From: Devosia nitrariae
Lineage (GTDB): Bacteria; Pseudomonadota; Alphaproteobacteria; Rhizobiales; Devosiaceae
Direction: 5' to 3'
NCBI RefSeq assembly: GCF_030160115.1
Contig: NZ_BSNS01000022.1
Coordinates: forward strand, 248,001-312,000
DNA length: 64,000 nucleotides
The position numbers and the translations under genes were made by a program. This document shows positions 41,439-50,465 of this stretch, one piece after another (position 1 is the first letter of the stretch; every line of letters begins with the position of its first letter). The notes beneath the pieces are model-generated. The model was not told the DNA's origin and ran no database searches. It saw only the letters and a list, made by a program, of their open reading frames with translations.

Positions 41439-42965
41439 ATGGGACGGGACAGGCTCATTGCTGGTCCTTTTGAACTCGTGCCCGGCACGGAGCTGCGCCG
41501 CGAGGGTAAGCTGTTGCCGGTCGGCCATCGCGCCCTGCTTGTGCTCGAGGCCATGATGCGAGCCAATGGCGAAGTCATCAGCAAGGCCGACCTCATCGAC
41601 AAGGCATGGCAGGGCGCGGCGGTCGAGGAGGGAAACCTGACCGTGCAGATATCGGCCCTGCGCCGCGAGCTCGGCCTGCGCCCGGGCGGCGGTGAGTGGA
41701 TCGTGACCGTGCCCCGCATCGGCTATCGCCTCGTAGCCGACGCGCTCCCGGCCCAGCCGTCCGGCGCCGCCGCAACCGGACGTCCGACGCTCGCCGTGCT
41801 TCCCTTCGTTTCCCTTGGAGCCGAGGGCTCCGGCGATTATTTCGCCGACGGGCTGGTGACCGACCTGATCGCGGCGCTCAGTCGCTTCCGCTCGTTCGCC
41901 GTCGTCTCGCGCACCTCCTCGTTCGCTCACAGGAACGATGGGCTCGATGCCCGCGAAACCGCTCGCCAGCTCGGCGTGCGTTATCTCCTCGAAGGCAGCG
42001 TGCGCCGTGCGGGGAAGCGCGTGCGGGTCACGACGCAGCTGATCGACGCCCACCTCGACAGCCACCTCTGGGCCAGGAGCTTCGATGGCGAGCTCGAAGA
42101 AATCTTCGCCTTTCAGGATCGCATCACCGAGGCCGTCGCGGGTCTCGTCGAGCCGCAGATCCGGCGAACGGAGATCGAGCGTGCGCGGCGCCAATGGCCT
42201 GAGAGCCCCGTGGCCTACGATCACTTCCTCAAGGCCTTGCCGCACTTTTATGCCCGCGACCCCGCCGGATATGCGCTCGCGCTCGAACATCTCGAGCGCG
42301 CCATCGCCCTCGAACCCGACTATGCCCTGGCCCTCGCCTATGCCTCCTGGACCTATCCCCGCCGCAGCCTGGTTGCCCTCAAGATGCTTTCCGAAGAGGA
42401 GGCCGCGCGCTGCCTCGAGCTCGGAGCCGCAGCGCTACGCCATGGCGGCGATGATCCGCTGGTGATGGCCGCCTGCGGGCATTCGCTGCTTACGATCGGC
42501 CGAAAACGTGCCGAAGGGCTGGCGCTGGTTAAGCGGGCAACGGAGGAGAACCCCAACAGCGTCGTCGTGCTGATGCTCGGCGGCATATGCAATATGGCGG
42601 CCGGCGATCTGGATCTCGCGCAAGAGGCCTATACCCGCGCCTACACCCTCTGTCCTGGCGGCATGGAAGCCCATGAATGCCTGGCGGGCATCGGGTTTAC
42701 CCACTTCTTGGCCGGCCGCCACAACGACGCCATTGCCTGGTTCGAACGCTCGCGGGCCACCCTCGTCGACTGGCCGCCGACCTTCTGGATGCTGGCGGCC
42801 GCATTGGCTCATTCGGGCCGGATAGAGGAGGCGCGCGAGACCGTGGCAAGATTGCTGCAGATCGCGCCCCATACGACCCTAGAAGGACTCAACGTCCTCG
42901 GCGCCAGAATGGACGACCGCTTTCGGGCGCTGGCTGACGGACTACGCCTCGCCGGCCTCCGCTGA
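41439..42965 (+). CDS. Winged-helix (OmpR-type) regulator with FlgO/TolB-like and TPR domains
   Basis: 508 residues. An N-terminal OmpR/PhoB-type winged helix (about 5-100, ending PRIGYRLVA) without a receiver domain is followed by a FlgO/TolB-N-like domain (about 112-240; LAVLPFVSLG, FADGLVTDLIAAL, LLEGSVRR, HLWARSFD) and a TPR region (about 250-505). No membrane segment is seen, unlike CadC. This architecture is common among rhizobial transcription regulators and relatives of adenylate-cyclase N-termini, mostly uncharacterised. The ATG at 41439 lacks a ribosome site, but a TATATT box six bases upstream suggests a leaderless transcript. Targets are unknown. Confidence 0.82.
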   Translation: MGRDRLIAGPFELVPGTELRREGKLLPVGHRALLVLEAMMRANGEVISKADLIDKAWQGAAVEEGNLTVQISALRRELGLRPGGGEWIVTVPRIGYRLVADALPAQPSGAAATGRPTLAVLPFVSLGAEGSGDYFADGLVTDLIAALSRFRSFAVVSRTSSFAHRNDGLDARETARQLGVRYLLEGSVRRAGKRVRVTTQLIDAHLDSHLWARSFDGELEEIFAFQDRITEAVAGLVEPQIRRTEIERARRQWPESPVAYDHFLKALPHFYARDPAGYALALEHLERAIALEPDYALALAYASWTYPRRSLVALKMLSEEEAARCLELGAAALRHGGDDPLVMAACGHSLLTIGRKRAEGLALVKRATEENPNSVVVLMLGGICNMAAGDLDLAQEAYTRAYTLCPGGMEAHECLAGIGFTHFLAGRHNDAIAWFERSRATLVDWPPTFWMLAAALAHSGRIEEARETVARLLQIAPHTTLEGLNVLGARMDDRFRALADGLRLAGLR

Positions 42966-43066
42966 TTTTTTTGGAACTTTTTGGAGTCGCGTAAGGACTT
43001 AAGCGGTCGATCCGGAGGACCGTGCGGTAGCTGGACCCACCCAGTGACCCTACGAGGAGGACCAAA

Positions 43067-43300
43067 ATGGATGTCTATCTTGCTGCCTTCGGGGCCTATC
43101 GAGGAGTGGGCGCGATGCGTCCGATGTCTCGGCAAGACGAAGATGTGTACTACCGCAATACTGAATGGGCTTGGTCGAAGGTTGCTGCGATCGCGGCAGC
43201 GGCCCTGCCGTTCAGCGCGCTCAATCCCGGCAAGACGACACATGAAGGGAACTATGCTGTTGGCGCCCTTCCCACCGCGGAGGCAGGACAATGGCACTAG
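43067..43300 (+). CDS. Small uncharacterised protein (77 residues)
   Basis: Starts at an ATG with an excellent GAGGAGG site six bases away and ends by overlapping the next gene by 10 bp, which implies translational coupling. No family is recognised. The sequence begins MDVYLAAFGAY, has an alanine-rich hydrophobic segment (SKVAAIAAAALPFSAL, about 37-52) that could be a short membrane helix, and ends in a glycine-rich tail. The strong ribosome site and operon position are the only evidence that it is real. Confidence 0.55.
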   Translation: MDVYLAAFGAYRGVGAMRPMSRQDEDVYYRNTEWAWSKVAAIAAAALPFSALNPGKTTHEGNYAVGALPTAEAGQWH

Positions 43301-43932
43301 AGATCATCGGCGCGGGGTTCGGCCGCACCGGCACGAGTTCCCTGAAGGTCGCCCTCGAGCATCTGGGGTTCGGCCCCGTGCATCACATGTTCGAGGTGCG
43401 GGACAATCCGCACCTGCTGCCGCCATGGCAGGCCTTCGTCGAAGGTCGTGGAATTGATTGGGAAACGGCTTTCAGAGGATATCGCGCGCAGGTCGACTGG
43501 CCTGGCGCGGCCTGCTGGCGCGAACTCGCGCGTGACTTCCCGGACGCGCGGGTGATCCTGTCAGTCCGTGATCCCGACGACTGGTTTGACAGCGTCCAGG
43601 CGACGATCGTGAAGCTGCTCGGCACGCGCGGACAGCAGCCGGACAAGCACATCAACGCTCTTGTCGAAATGGGCCACAAGCTGATCGAGCAAGGTATCTT
43701 CGGTGGCCGACTGAGCGAGAGGGCGCACGCGATCGGTATCTTGAACGCCCATATCGAGGAGGTGAAGGCGACCATTGCGCCCGCGCGGCTGTTGGTCTTC
43801 GACGTGCGCGAGGGATGGGAGCCGCTCTGCGCCTTTCTCGGCTGCCCCGTGCCGGCCATCACCTTCCCCAAGCTCAACTCGTCCCGGCAGTTCGTCGACG
43901 AGGAATGGGCCGCGGAGGAGGCCATCACCTAA
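43291..43932 (+). CDS. Sulfotransferase-family protein (Sulfotransfer_4 type)
   Basis: 213 residues. The 5' phosphosulfate-binding loop is GFGRTGTSSLK (about 8-18); the second conserved segment VILSVRDPDDWFDS (about 88-101) carries the 3'-phosphate-binding Arg and Asp. This matches the short sulfotransferase-like family often annotated as NAD-dependent epimerase-adjacent or hypothetical sulfotransferase. The sulfate acceptor is unknown. GGAGGCAGG precedes the ATG at 43291. It overlaps the 77-residue gene and is convergent with the ABC permease. Confidence 0.82.
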   Translation: MALEIIGAGFGRTGTSSLKVALEHLGFGPVHHMFEVRDNPHLLPPWQAFVEGRGIDWETAFRGYRAQVDWPGAACWRELARDFPDARVILSVRDPDDWFDSVQATIVKLLGTRGQQPDKHINALVEMGHKLIEQGIFGGRLSERAHAIGILNAHIEEVKATIAPARLLVFDVREGWEPLCAFLGCPVPAITFPKLNSSRQFVDEEWAAEEAIT

Positions 43933-43954
43933 CTCGGCAAGCCCTCGGCGGACA

Positions 43955-44956
43955 TCAATCGCCGCCGCGAGCCTGCCGGAAGCGATCGAAGGCGACGGCG
44001 ATGACGATGAACGAGCCGACGAACGTGCCCTGCCAGAAGGTGCTGATGCCAAGCAGGATCAGGCTGTTGCGGATGACCTCGATGAGCAGCGCGCCGACAA
44101 TGGCGCCGAACGCGGTGCCCGAGCCGCCTGCCAGGTTCGCCCCGCCGATGACCGCCGCCGCAATGACCGTCAGCTCCATCGCCTGGCCGAGATTGGTGGT
44201 GACGCCACCGAGCCACCCGACCTCGAGCACACCGGTGATGCCGGCCATGGCGGCTGAGAACATATAGACGCTGACCTTGACCGCCTTGACCGGAATGCCG
44301 GTGAGGATCGCCGCCTGCTCGTTGCCGCCGATGGCAAAGAGGTGCTGGCCCCAGCGCAGCCATTTGAAGGCGAAAGCGGTGATCACCGCCAGGATGATAA
44401 GGATGATGAGCGGGTGCGGCAGACCGAAGGTCGAACCGCCGCCCAGCCACAGCAGCAGATTATGGTCGGGGCCGAACTGGTAGACCATCCTGTTGTTCGA
44501 CAGCACCATGGCAAGGCTGCGCGCCACGGACAGCATGCCGAGCGTCACGACGAACGGCGGCATCCTCGCATAGGCGATCAGGACCCCATTGGCGACGCCG
44601 ACGAGAAGCGAAGCGCCCATGGCGGCGATGAACCCGACCCAGAACGGATAGCCCTCGGCCATGACGATACCGATGGTCATGGCCGAGATCACCACGGTCG
44701 AGCCGACCGAAAGATCGATGCCGCCCGAAGCGATCACCGCCGTCATGCCCAGCGCCACGATGCCGACGAAGGCGAAGTTGCGGGTGACGTTGAAGAGGTT
44801 GCGCTCGGTGGCGAAAGTGTCGGTCAGGAGCGTCAGCGCCAGACAGGCCAGCACCGCGGCGATGAACACCCAAAAGGTCTGCTGGCTGGTGATCCAGGAC
44901 AGCACGCCGCGGTGTTGCGACCGGTTGATGGCATCCGCCAGATTGGTGTTCGACAT
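43955..44956 (-). CDS. Sugar ABC transporter permease (RbsC family), second of two
   Basis: 333 residues, about ten spans. RbsC-type motifs: ASGGIDLSVGSTVVI (about 73-87), PPFVVTLGMLSVARS (about 130-144) and IGGANLAGGSGTAFG (about 265-279). It is the last gene of the leftward locus, 27 bp behind the single-domain ATPase gene, with a GAAGGGAA site. Gene order suggests that it works with that ATPase and with one of the two binding proteins at 48333-50431. The substrate is probably a mono- or disaccharide. Confidence 0.88.
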   Translation of the reverse strand: MSNTNLADAINRSQHRGVLSWITSQQTFWVFIAAVLACLALTLLTDTFATERNLFNVTRNFAFVGIVALGMTAVIASGGIDLSVGSTVVISAMTIGIVMAEGYPFWVGFIAAMGASLLVGVANGVLIAYARMPPFVVTLGMLSVARSLAMVLSNNRMVYQFGPDHNLLLWLGGGSTFGLPHPLIILIILAVITAFAFKWLRWGQHLFAIGGNEQAAILTGIPVKAVKVSVYMFSAAMAGITGVLEVGWLGGVTTNLGQAMELTVIAAAVIGGANLAGGSGTAFGAIVGALLIEVIRNSLILLGISTFWQGTFVGSFIVIAVAFDRFRQARGGD

Positions 44957-44983
44957 GAGTTGCGTTCCCTTCCGGACGCTGCG

Positions 44984-45724
44984 CTAGACCGCCTCGATGG
45001 CGCCGGTGATCAGCCCCGTGACCTCTTCGGGCGAGGTGTCGGACGCTTTCTTGGCGGCGACGAGCCGGCCGCGCCGCAGCACGGCCACCTTGTCGGCGAC
45101 CTCGAACACGTCCGGCATACGGTGGCTGATCAGCACCACGGCGATGCCGTGATCCCTGAGCTGCCGGATAAGGTTGAGGACCTCGGCGACCTGCCGCACC
45201 GAGATGGCCGCGGTCGGCTCGTCCATGAGTACGATCCTCGCCTCGGTGAGCAGAGCGCGGGCAATGGCGACCGCTTGGCGCTGTCCGCCGGACATGCGCC
45301 GGACGAGGTCGCGCGGCCGGGTTTCGGACTTGAGCCGCGAGAAGAGCTCGCCGGTTCTTTTGCGCATGAATGCATAGTCGACGACCTTCAGCGGGCCAAA
45401 CTGCCGGATGGGCTCCCGCCCGAGAAAGACATTGGAGGCCGCCGACAGGTTGTCGCAGATTGCAAGGTCCTGATAGACGACCTCGATCCCGGCGCGCTGG
45501 GCATCGATCGGCTTGTGGAACTCAACCTTTTGGCCGGAAATGAACACCTCGCCGGCAGAGGGCGGGAAGTTTCCGGCGATCACCTTGACCAGCGTCGACT
45601 TGCCCGCACCGTTGTCGCCCATCAGCCCGTAGACCTCGCCCGGCTCGATGCTGAGCGACACATCGTTCAGCGCCTGGATCGCCCCGAAATTCTTGGAGAT
45701 GTTGTGCAACTCAAGCGCGCTCAT
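44984..45724 (-). CDS. Sugar ABC transporter ATP-binding protein, single domain
   Basis: 246 residues with one nucleotide-binding domain: Walker A GDNGAGKS (about 36-43), Q-loop VVYQDLA, signature MSGGQRQAV (about 142-150) and Walker B IVLMDEPT. It belongs to the same subfamily as RbsA/FrcA, but like FrcA has a single domain and would act as a homodimer. The ATG at 45724 lies inside the 3' end of the preceding permease gene (14-bp overlap), so the two are coupled. Confidence 0.9.
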   Translation of the reverse strand: MSALELHNISKNFGAIQALNDVSLSIEPGEVYGLMGDNGAGKSTLVKVIAGNFPPSAGEVFISGQKVEFHKPIDAQRAGIEVVYQDLAICDNLSAASNVFLGREPIRQFGPLKVVDYAFMRKRTGELFSRLKSETRPRDLVRRMSGGQRQAVAIARALLTEARIVLMDEPTAAISVRQVAEVLNLIRQLRDHGIAVVLISHRMPDVFEVADKVAVLRRGRLVAAKKASDTSPEEVTGLITGAIEAV

Positions 45725-46718
45725 GTGCGTGCCCCTCCTCGAATTGCAGCCGCTCCAGCGCCTGCGCGGCACGCTTTCGCGCCCGGTAGGCGGCGAACTG
45801 CTGGTCGGCAAGGACCCCGAGCAGGATCACCGTTCCCATGACCGCGAAATTGAGCGAGGACGGGATACCGAGGAGGTTGACGAGGTTCTGCAGCTCCTGG
45901 AGCAATACTGCCCCGAGCACCACGCCGACGATCGAGCCCTCTCCGCCGCGCAGCGAAAATCCGCCGAGCACCGCCGCTGCGATTGCGTAAAGCTCATAGA
46001 AGTTGCCATGGGACGACGGCTGCACCGATTTGGTGAACATGGCAAAGTAGATCGCCGCGATTGCCGCCAGCACCGAGCAGATCACATAGGCGCTGGTGAT
46101 GACGAACCCGGTCTTGATGCCGGAAAAGCGCGCGGCCTCTTCATTCTTGCCGACGGCATAGAGATGCCGCCCGAAGACGGACCGGTGCAGCACCAGCCAC
46201 ATGACGACGGCAACAAGGACCATGGCAATGAACGAATGCGGCATGCCAAAACTGCGCCCGATGGTCAACCACTCCAATTGCGGGAACGACGCGCCGAACG
46301 GGAAGCCAGCGGTCGCCTCGGCCGTATAGCCGCGGGCGACCCCGCGATAGATCAGCAGGCCACAGAGCGTCACGACGAACGGCTGCATCTTGAAGCGGGT
46401 GATCAAGAGGCCATGCGCCAGTCCCATCAGCGCACCGAGCGCGATGATAACCGCGACGGCCACGGGCCAAGGCACGCCCAATTTACCCACCATATCGACG
46501 AACAGCACGCCGAGGAGCGCGATAACCGATCCGACTGAGAGATCGATGCCGCCGGTCATGATCACGAAGCCCTGGCCGATGGCGAAGAGCCCGAAAAGAC
46601 CGATGAGGTTGGCCGTATTGCCGAGGTTGATCGGCGACAGGAACAGCGGGTTGCGCAGATAGACGATGGCGCCAACAACGATGATGAGGACGGCGAGCCC
46701 CAGATCCTTCTTCTGCAT
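45711..46718 (-). CDS. Sugar ABC transporter permease (RbsC family), first of two
   Basis: 335 residues, multi-spanning. Motifs: MTGGIDLSVGSVIAL (about 53-67), QPFVVTLCGLLIYRGVARG (about 111-129) and AAAVLGGFSLRGGEGSIVG (about 248-266). It starts 3 bp after the dual-domain ATPase gene and overlaps the next ATPase gene. A charged C-terminal tail (RARKRAAQALERLQFEEGH) is longer than usual for the family. Confidence 0.88.
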   Translation of the reverse strand: MQKKDLGLAVLIIVVGAIVYLRNPLFLSPINLGNTANLIGLFGLFAIGQGFVIMTGGIDLSVGSVIALLGVLFVDMVGKLGVPWPVAVAVIIALGALMGLAHGLLITRFKMQPFVVTLCGLLIYRGVARGYTAEATAGFPFGASFPQLEWLTIGRSFGMPHSFIAMVLVAVVMWLVLHRSVFGRHLYAVGKNEEAARFSGIKTGFVITSAYVICSVLAAIAAIYFAMFTKSVQPSSHGNFYELYAIAAAVLGGFSLRGGEGSIVGVVLGAVLLQELQNLVNLLGIPSSLNFAVMGTVILLGVLADQQFAAYRARKRAAQALERLQFEEGHAHERA

Positions 46719-46721
46719 CGT

Positions 46722-48239
46722 TCAGGCCTCCTCCAGGACCCTGCCGACGGCCAGCATCAGCACATTGTGCTCCGAAAAGTCACGGCGCTGCAGCTCCCCG
46801 GTGACCCTGCCGTCCTTCATCACCACGATCCTGTCCGACACGCCGATTACCTCCTCCATATCGCTTGAGATCATCATCACGCCGACGCCACGGTCGGCGA
46901 GCGCCCGCATGAGCTTGTAGATTTCCGCTTTCGCGCCGACGTCGATGCCGCGCGTCGGTTCGTCGAAGATGATGACCTTGGGCGCCATCGACAGCCACTT
47001 GGCCAGCACGACCTTCTGCTGGTTGCCGCCCGACATCTCGAGCGCCGCACGCCGCACGTCCGGCGTCCGGATCGAGAGCTTGCGACGCTGATCCTCGGCG
47101 ACAACGATCTGGCGCGCACGTGAGACCATGCCCCATTCGGCAAAGGCCGGCAGGTTCGCCATCGTCACATTATCGAGGATTGCGAGATCCAGGATGAGAC
47201 CGGATCGCTTGCGGTCCTCCGGCACGAGATAAAGTCCGGCTGCTATGGCTTCTGCCGGAGACTGCGCGTCGAGCGGTTTCCCGCCGATAGAAACCTCGCC
47301 GCCGAGCTTCCCCCCGACGCCGAATATTGCCTGGGCCAGCTCGGTGCGCCCGGCTCCGATGAGGCCGGCAACGCCGAGGATTTCACCGGTGTGCACGTCG
47401 AAGCTCGCGGCGCTCGCGGGCTTGGCCGACGTCCTGACATTCCTGATCGCCAGCAATGGCTCGCCGGGCGCCGCGGCCGGCGGCGTATAGAGGGCCTTGA
47501 GATCACGGCCGATCATCAGCCGGATCATGGCATCGTGGGTCGTGTTCTCGCGCGGCAGATGCCCGGCGATCCGTCCGTCCCGCAGGACCACCACCCGATC
47601 TGCACACGCCTCCACCTCCCCCAGGCGATGGGAAATGAACACCACGGCGATACCCTGCGCCTTCAGATCGGCGATGACCTTCAAGAGCGTGTTGGTCTCC
47701 GAGATCGTCAGGCTCGACGTGGGCTCGTCCATGATCACCAGCCGCGCCTCGACCGAGAGCGCCTTGGCGATCTCGAGCAACTGCTGTTCGGCGAGCGACA
47801 GGGTCGCCACCGGTGTACTCGGCTTGAAGCGGGCGCCAACCCGGTCGAGCAGCGGCTGCACCGCCGTATGCATGGCGCCGATGTCGATCAATCTGAACCG
47901 GCCGCGCGTCTTCTCACGACCGAGGAAGATGTTGGCGGCCACATCGAGGTTATCGAAAACATTGAGTTCCTGGTGGACGAACGCGATGCCGGCCGCCTGC
48001 GACTGCGCCACCGTCAGGCTGTCGTACTCCTCACCATCGATACTGATCGTACCCGCGGTCGGCGTGATCACGCCCCCGAGAACCTTCATCAAGGTGGACT
48101 TACCGGCGCCGTTTTCGCCGATGAGGCCGATCACCTCGCCCGCTCGAATGTGCAGCGAGACGTTTTCGAGCGCGATCACCCCAGGATAGATCTTGGTGAT
48201 CGCTTCCAACCGCAGATCGAGTTGCAGATCTGCACTCAT
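46722..48239 (-). CDS. Sugar ABC transporter ATP-binding protein, dual domain (RbsA type)
   Basis: 505 residues. First domain: Walker A GENGAGKS (about 41-48), signature region LSLAEQQLLEIAKAL, Walker B LVIMDEPTSS. Second domain: degenerate Walker A GLIGAGRTEL, canonical signature MSGGNQQKV and Walker B VIIFDEPT. This is the normal asymmetric layout of ribose-type importers. It probably powers the permease encoded 3 bp downstream and the binding protein encoded upstream, from which a stem-loop-bearing 93-bp gap separates it. Confidence 0.92.
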   Translation of the reverse strand: MSADLQLDLRLEAITKIYPGVIALENVSLHIRAGEVIGLIGENGAGKSTLMKVLGGVITPTAGTISIDGEEYDSLTVAQSQAAGIAFVHQELNVFDNLDVAANIFLGREKTRGRFRLIDIGAMHTAVQPLLDRVGARFKPSTPVATLSLAEQQLLEIAKALSVEARLVIMDEPTSSLTISETNTLLKVIADLKAQGIAVVFISHRLGEVEACADRVVVLRDGRIAGHLPRENTTHDAMIRLMIGRDLKALYTPPAAAPGEPLLAIRNVRTSAKPASAASFDVHTGEILGVAGLIGAGRTELAQAIFGVGGKLGGEVSIGGKPLDAQSPAEAIAAGLYLVPEDRKRSGLILDLAILDNVTMANLPAFAEWGMVSRARQIVVAEDQRRKLSIRTPDVRRAALEMSGGNQQKVVLAKWLSMAPKVIIFDEPTRGIDVGAKAEIYKLMRALADRGVGVMMISSDMEEVIGVSDRIVVMKDGRVTGELQRRDFSEHNVLMLAVGRVLEEA

Positions 48240-48286
48240 GCGTTTCGGCTCCCCCGTTGCCGGACAGCGGCGCGTACCGTCGAATG

Positions 48287-48317
48287 ACCGGGTGGACGCA
48301 TGCTACGCCCACCCGGT
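48287..48317 (-). terminator. Stem-loop between binding-protein and ATPase genes
   Basis: ACCGGGTGG and CCACCCGGT form a perfect 9-bp stem with a 13-nt loop that itself contains GCATGC. It lies 16 bp past the stop of the binding-protein gene and before the dual-domain ATPase gene. There is no T-run, so partial termination or mRNA protection is more likely than full termination. Confidence 0.6.
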
Positions 48318-48332
48318 GCATGGCGGGAGTCT

Positions 48333-49280
48333 TCAGCCGCCTATGCGCGCCTTGAGTTCGGCCTCGAACGCATCGACATTGGACTGGTCGATGACCTTGG
48401 TCGGCACGATGATCAGGCCATCCTCCGGAACCCCGGACGTGTCGCCTTCGAGATAATCGGCCATCAGGTGCATGCCCTGGTACCCCCACTGATAGGGGTC
48501 CTGCACGACCGTACCGGCAAAGCTGCCTTCGCGTACGGCGCCCAGCGTGATCGGATCCTCATCGAATGCGATCACGGTGATCTCGCCGAGCTTACCCGCA
48601 GCCTGCAGGGCCTCGTAGATCTTGGGCGGATTGTACGAATAGAACCCGACCATGCAGTTGACGTCAGGCATCGCCGCCAGCACGTCGTCGACATTCGACC
48701 GGGCTCGGGCAAAGTCCACGTCGTCGCCGCGCACGTCGACGAGCTCGATGCCCGAACCTTCCACCGCCTGGCGGAAGCCGGCGATGCGTTCCACGGCATT
48801 GTCGGCGCCGAGGAACCCGACGAAGCCCATGCACTTGCCACCTTCAGGCATCGCCTCGAGCGCGATCTCGCCGGCCTGGACTCCGGCATCGGTGTTGGAC
48901 GATCCAAGATAAGCGATACGATCGCTTTCGGGGGCGTCGCTGTCGGTGGTGAACAGCGGGATCTGGGCCGCGATGCGATTGAAGGCATCAATCGAGTTCT
49001 TCGGGTCGGCCGAGGAAATCATGATGGCGTCGGTGCCGGCAGCGACGAGGTCATCCATCAGCGCGTTCTGCAGCGCCGCGGTACCTTGTGCCGGATAGCG
49101 GAACTGCAGCTCGTAATCGGGCAGCTCCGCCTGCGCCGCGCTGACGCCGGCCTCGGCCAATTTCCAGAAGTCCGATGCCGCGTTCACCACGAACGCGAGC
49201 TGTTGCTTGTCCTGCGCATGCGCGCCGGTGGCGAGGACTACCGCAAGAGCGGCCACGCCGAGGGTCATTCCAAGTCTCAT
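48333..49280 (-). CDS. Sugar ABC transporter periplasmic binding protein 1
   Basis: 315 residues. Signal peptide about 1-22 (TGAHA|QDKQ). Type-1 periplasmic binding fold of the RbsB group: LAFVVNAASDFWKLAEAGV at the start, AIMISSADPKNSIDAF, and the hinge region FTTDSDAPESDR. The conserved aspartates and aromatic residues fit monosaccharide binding. The ATG at 49280 has an AGGAGAGAG site. It leads the transcription unit with the two ATPases and two permeases, and an AT-rich palindrome (TAATATTA) lies 52 bp upstream. Confidence 0.88.
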   Translation of the reverse strand: MRLGMTLGVAALAVVLATGAHAQDKQQLAFVVNAASDFWKLAEAGVSAAQAELPDYELQFRYPAQGTAALQNALMDDLVAAGTDAIMISSADPKNSIDAFNRIAAQIPLFTTDSDAPESDRIAYLGSSNTDAGVQAGEIALEAMPEGGKCMGFVGFLGADNAVERIAGFRQAVEGSGIELVDVRGDDVDFARARSNVDDVLAAMPDVNCMVGFYSYNPPKIYEALQAAGKLGEITVIAFDEDPITLGAVREGSFAGTVVQDPYQWGYQGMHLMADYLEGDTSGVPEDGLIIVPTKVIDQSNVDAFEAELKARIGG

Positions 49281-49331
49281 CTCTCTCCTCCTGAGATTGC
49301 CTTGAAGTCCATAGTCGTTCGTTTCTATCAG

Positions 49332-49339
49332 TAATATTA
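49332..49339. promoter_or_regulatory. AT-rich palindrome upstream of binding protein 1
   Basis: TAATATTA inside the longer stretch TATCAGTAATATTATCAATA, in an otherwise GC-rich genome. The same octamer with similar flanks (a TGAT/ATCA next to it and TATAGAAA/TTTCTAT nearby) occurs at 51472-51479 ahead of the epimerase gene. It may be an operator for the LacI regulator of this locus or part of the promoters. Confidence 0.45.
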
Positions 49340-49395
49340 TCAATAGAGATACGTAAGGAAGCGCATTCTGACGCGACCTCACCGCACCTTTCGAC

Positions 49396-49428
49396 GGGCG
49401 CCGGGACCTGCAAACGGACCCGGCACCC
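49396..49428 (-). terminator. Stem-loop behind binding protein 2
   Basis: GGGCGCCGGG and CCCGGCACCC form a 10-bp stem (one G-U pair) with a 13-nt loop, 13 bp past the stop of the second binding-protein gene. It separates the epimerase/binding-protein unit from the downstream transporter unit. Confidence 0.6.
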
Positions 49429-49441
49429 GCAGCCAGCGGGA

Positions 49442-50431
49442 TCAGGGCTCTTCGCAGAAGCCCGGATCCTCCTCGTTACACACGTCGAGCCCGGTATAGA
49501 GGGGGTCCTCCACGGTCTCGCCGTTGATCAGTTGGATCATCACATCGGGCGCGCGCAGCCCCATCTCGAACGGACGCTGCCCCACCTGCACGTGGCTGCG
49601 GCCGTCGCGGAAGGCCTGTGTCTGCGGCGGCAGAGTGTCGCCGGCAACGATGATCAGGTCCTTGGATTCCAGCCGGTCCATGACCTGGTCGGTGACCTGC
49701 GCGTAGGCCTGCGGGGCGAACTGCGCCCAGCCGCCGACCAGGATAAAGGCATCCAGATCGGGGTTGGCGGTGAAGGTGTCGGCCATCTGCTGGTTGGCCA
49801 GATCCGCCTGGTCGTTGGTAAAGAGCGGGCAGCCGTCGATCTCGGTCCAGCCGTTCTGGCCGGTCAGCCGATCTATGCCCTCCTCGCCGCTTGCCGTGTC
49901 GCGGAAGCCCTGGGCGCGGGCATTGATATTGTCGGCGGCGACATTGCCGAGCTGCAGGCAGACCGTCCCGCCCTCCGGCTTCAGCTTCATGGCCTCCTCG
50001 GCCATCTTGACGCCCATGAGATAGTTGTCGGTGCCCAGATACGTCGCGCGGAGGTCACGGTCCTCTTCCAGGAAGTCCGCATCGATGGTCATGACGGGAA
50101 TGCTGGGGCTGATCTGGCGGATGCGGTTGGCCATGGCCGGCGCGTTGGACGGCGATATGGCAATCGCGGCGACGCCGCGGGTCAAGAGGTCATCGACGAT
50201 CTGCACTTCGCCGGCTTCGTCGGCGCTCGAGGCGGGACCGGTGTAAAGGCATTCGTATTCGGAGTCCGCATTGTTGGCCATCCACTCCTGGCAGCCGAGA
50301 TTGATCTGCTCGAAGAACGGATTGTCCAGACCTTTGACGACGATCGCCAGAGTCTGCTTGTCCTGCGCCTGCGCCGTGACGCCGGCCAGCACCAGCGCCG
50401 ACGCCAACGCCGGCAATAGATAGTTCCTCAT
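49442..50431 (-). CDS. Sugar ABC transporter periplasmic binding protein 2, cysteine-rich
   Basis: 329 residues. Signal peptide about 1-22 (GVTAQA|QDKQ). RbsB-type fold: LAIVVKGLDNPFFEQINLGC at the start, AIAISPSNAPAMANRI, and VMTIDADF in the hinge. It has six cysteines in the mature part, including two in the last twelve residues (DVCNEEDPGFC), which is unusual for this family and suggests disulfides in the periplasm. It is 34 bp behind the epimerase gene and is followed by a stem-loop. Only 35 residues in total resemble binding protein 1 closely, so it probably has a different ligand or partner. Confidence 0.86.
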   Translation of the reverse strand: MRNYLLPALASALVLAGVTAQAQDKQTLAIVVKGLDNPFFEQINLGCQEWMANNADSEYECLYTGPASSADEAGEVQIVDDLLTRGVAAIAISPSNAPAMANRIRQISPSIPVMTIDADFLEEDRDLRATYLGTDNYLMGVKMAEEAMKLKPEGGTVCLQLGNVAADNINARAQGFRDTASGEEGIDRLTGQNGWTEIDGCPLFTNDQADLANQQMADTFTANPDLDAFILVGGWAQFAPQAYAQVTDQVMDRLESKDLIIVAGDTLPPQTQAFRDGRSHVQVGQRPFEMGLRAPDVMIQLINGETVEDPLYTGLDVCNEEDPGFCEEP

Positions 50432-50465
50432 AGTCCTTCCTCCCTGGTTGCCTGGCCCGGCCTCC

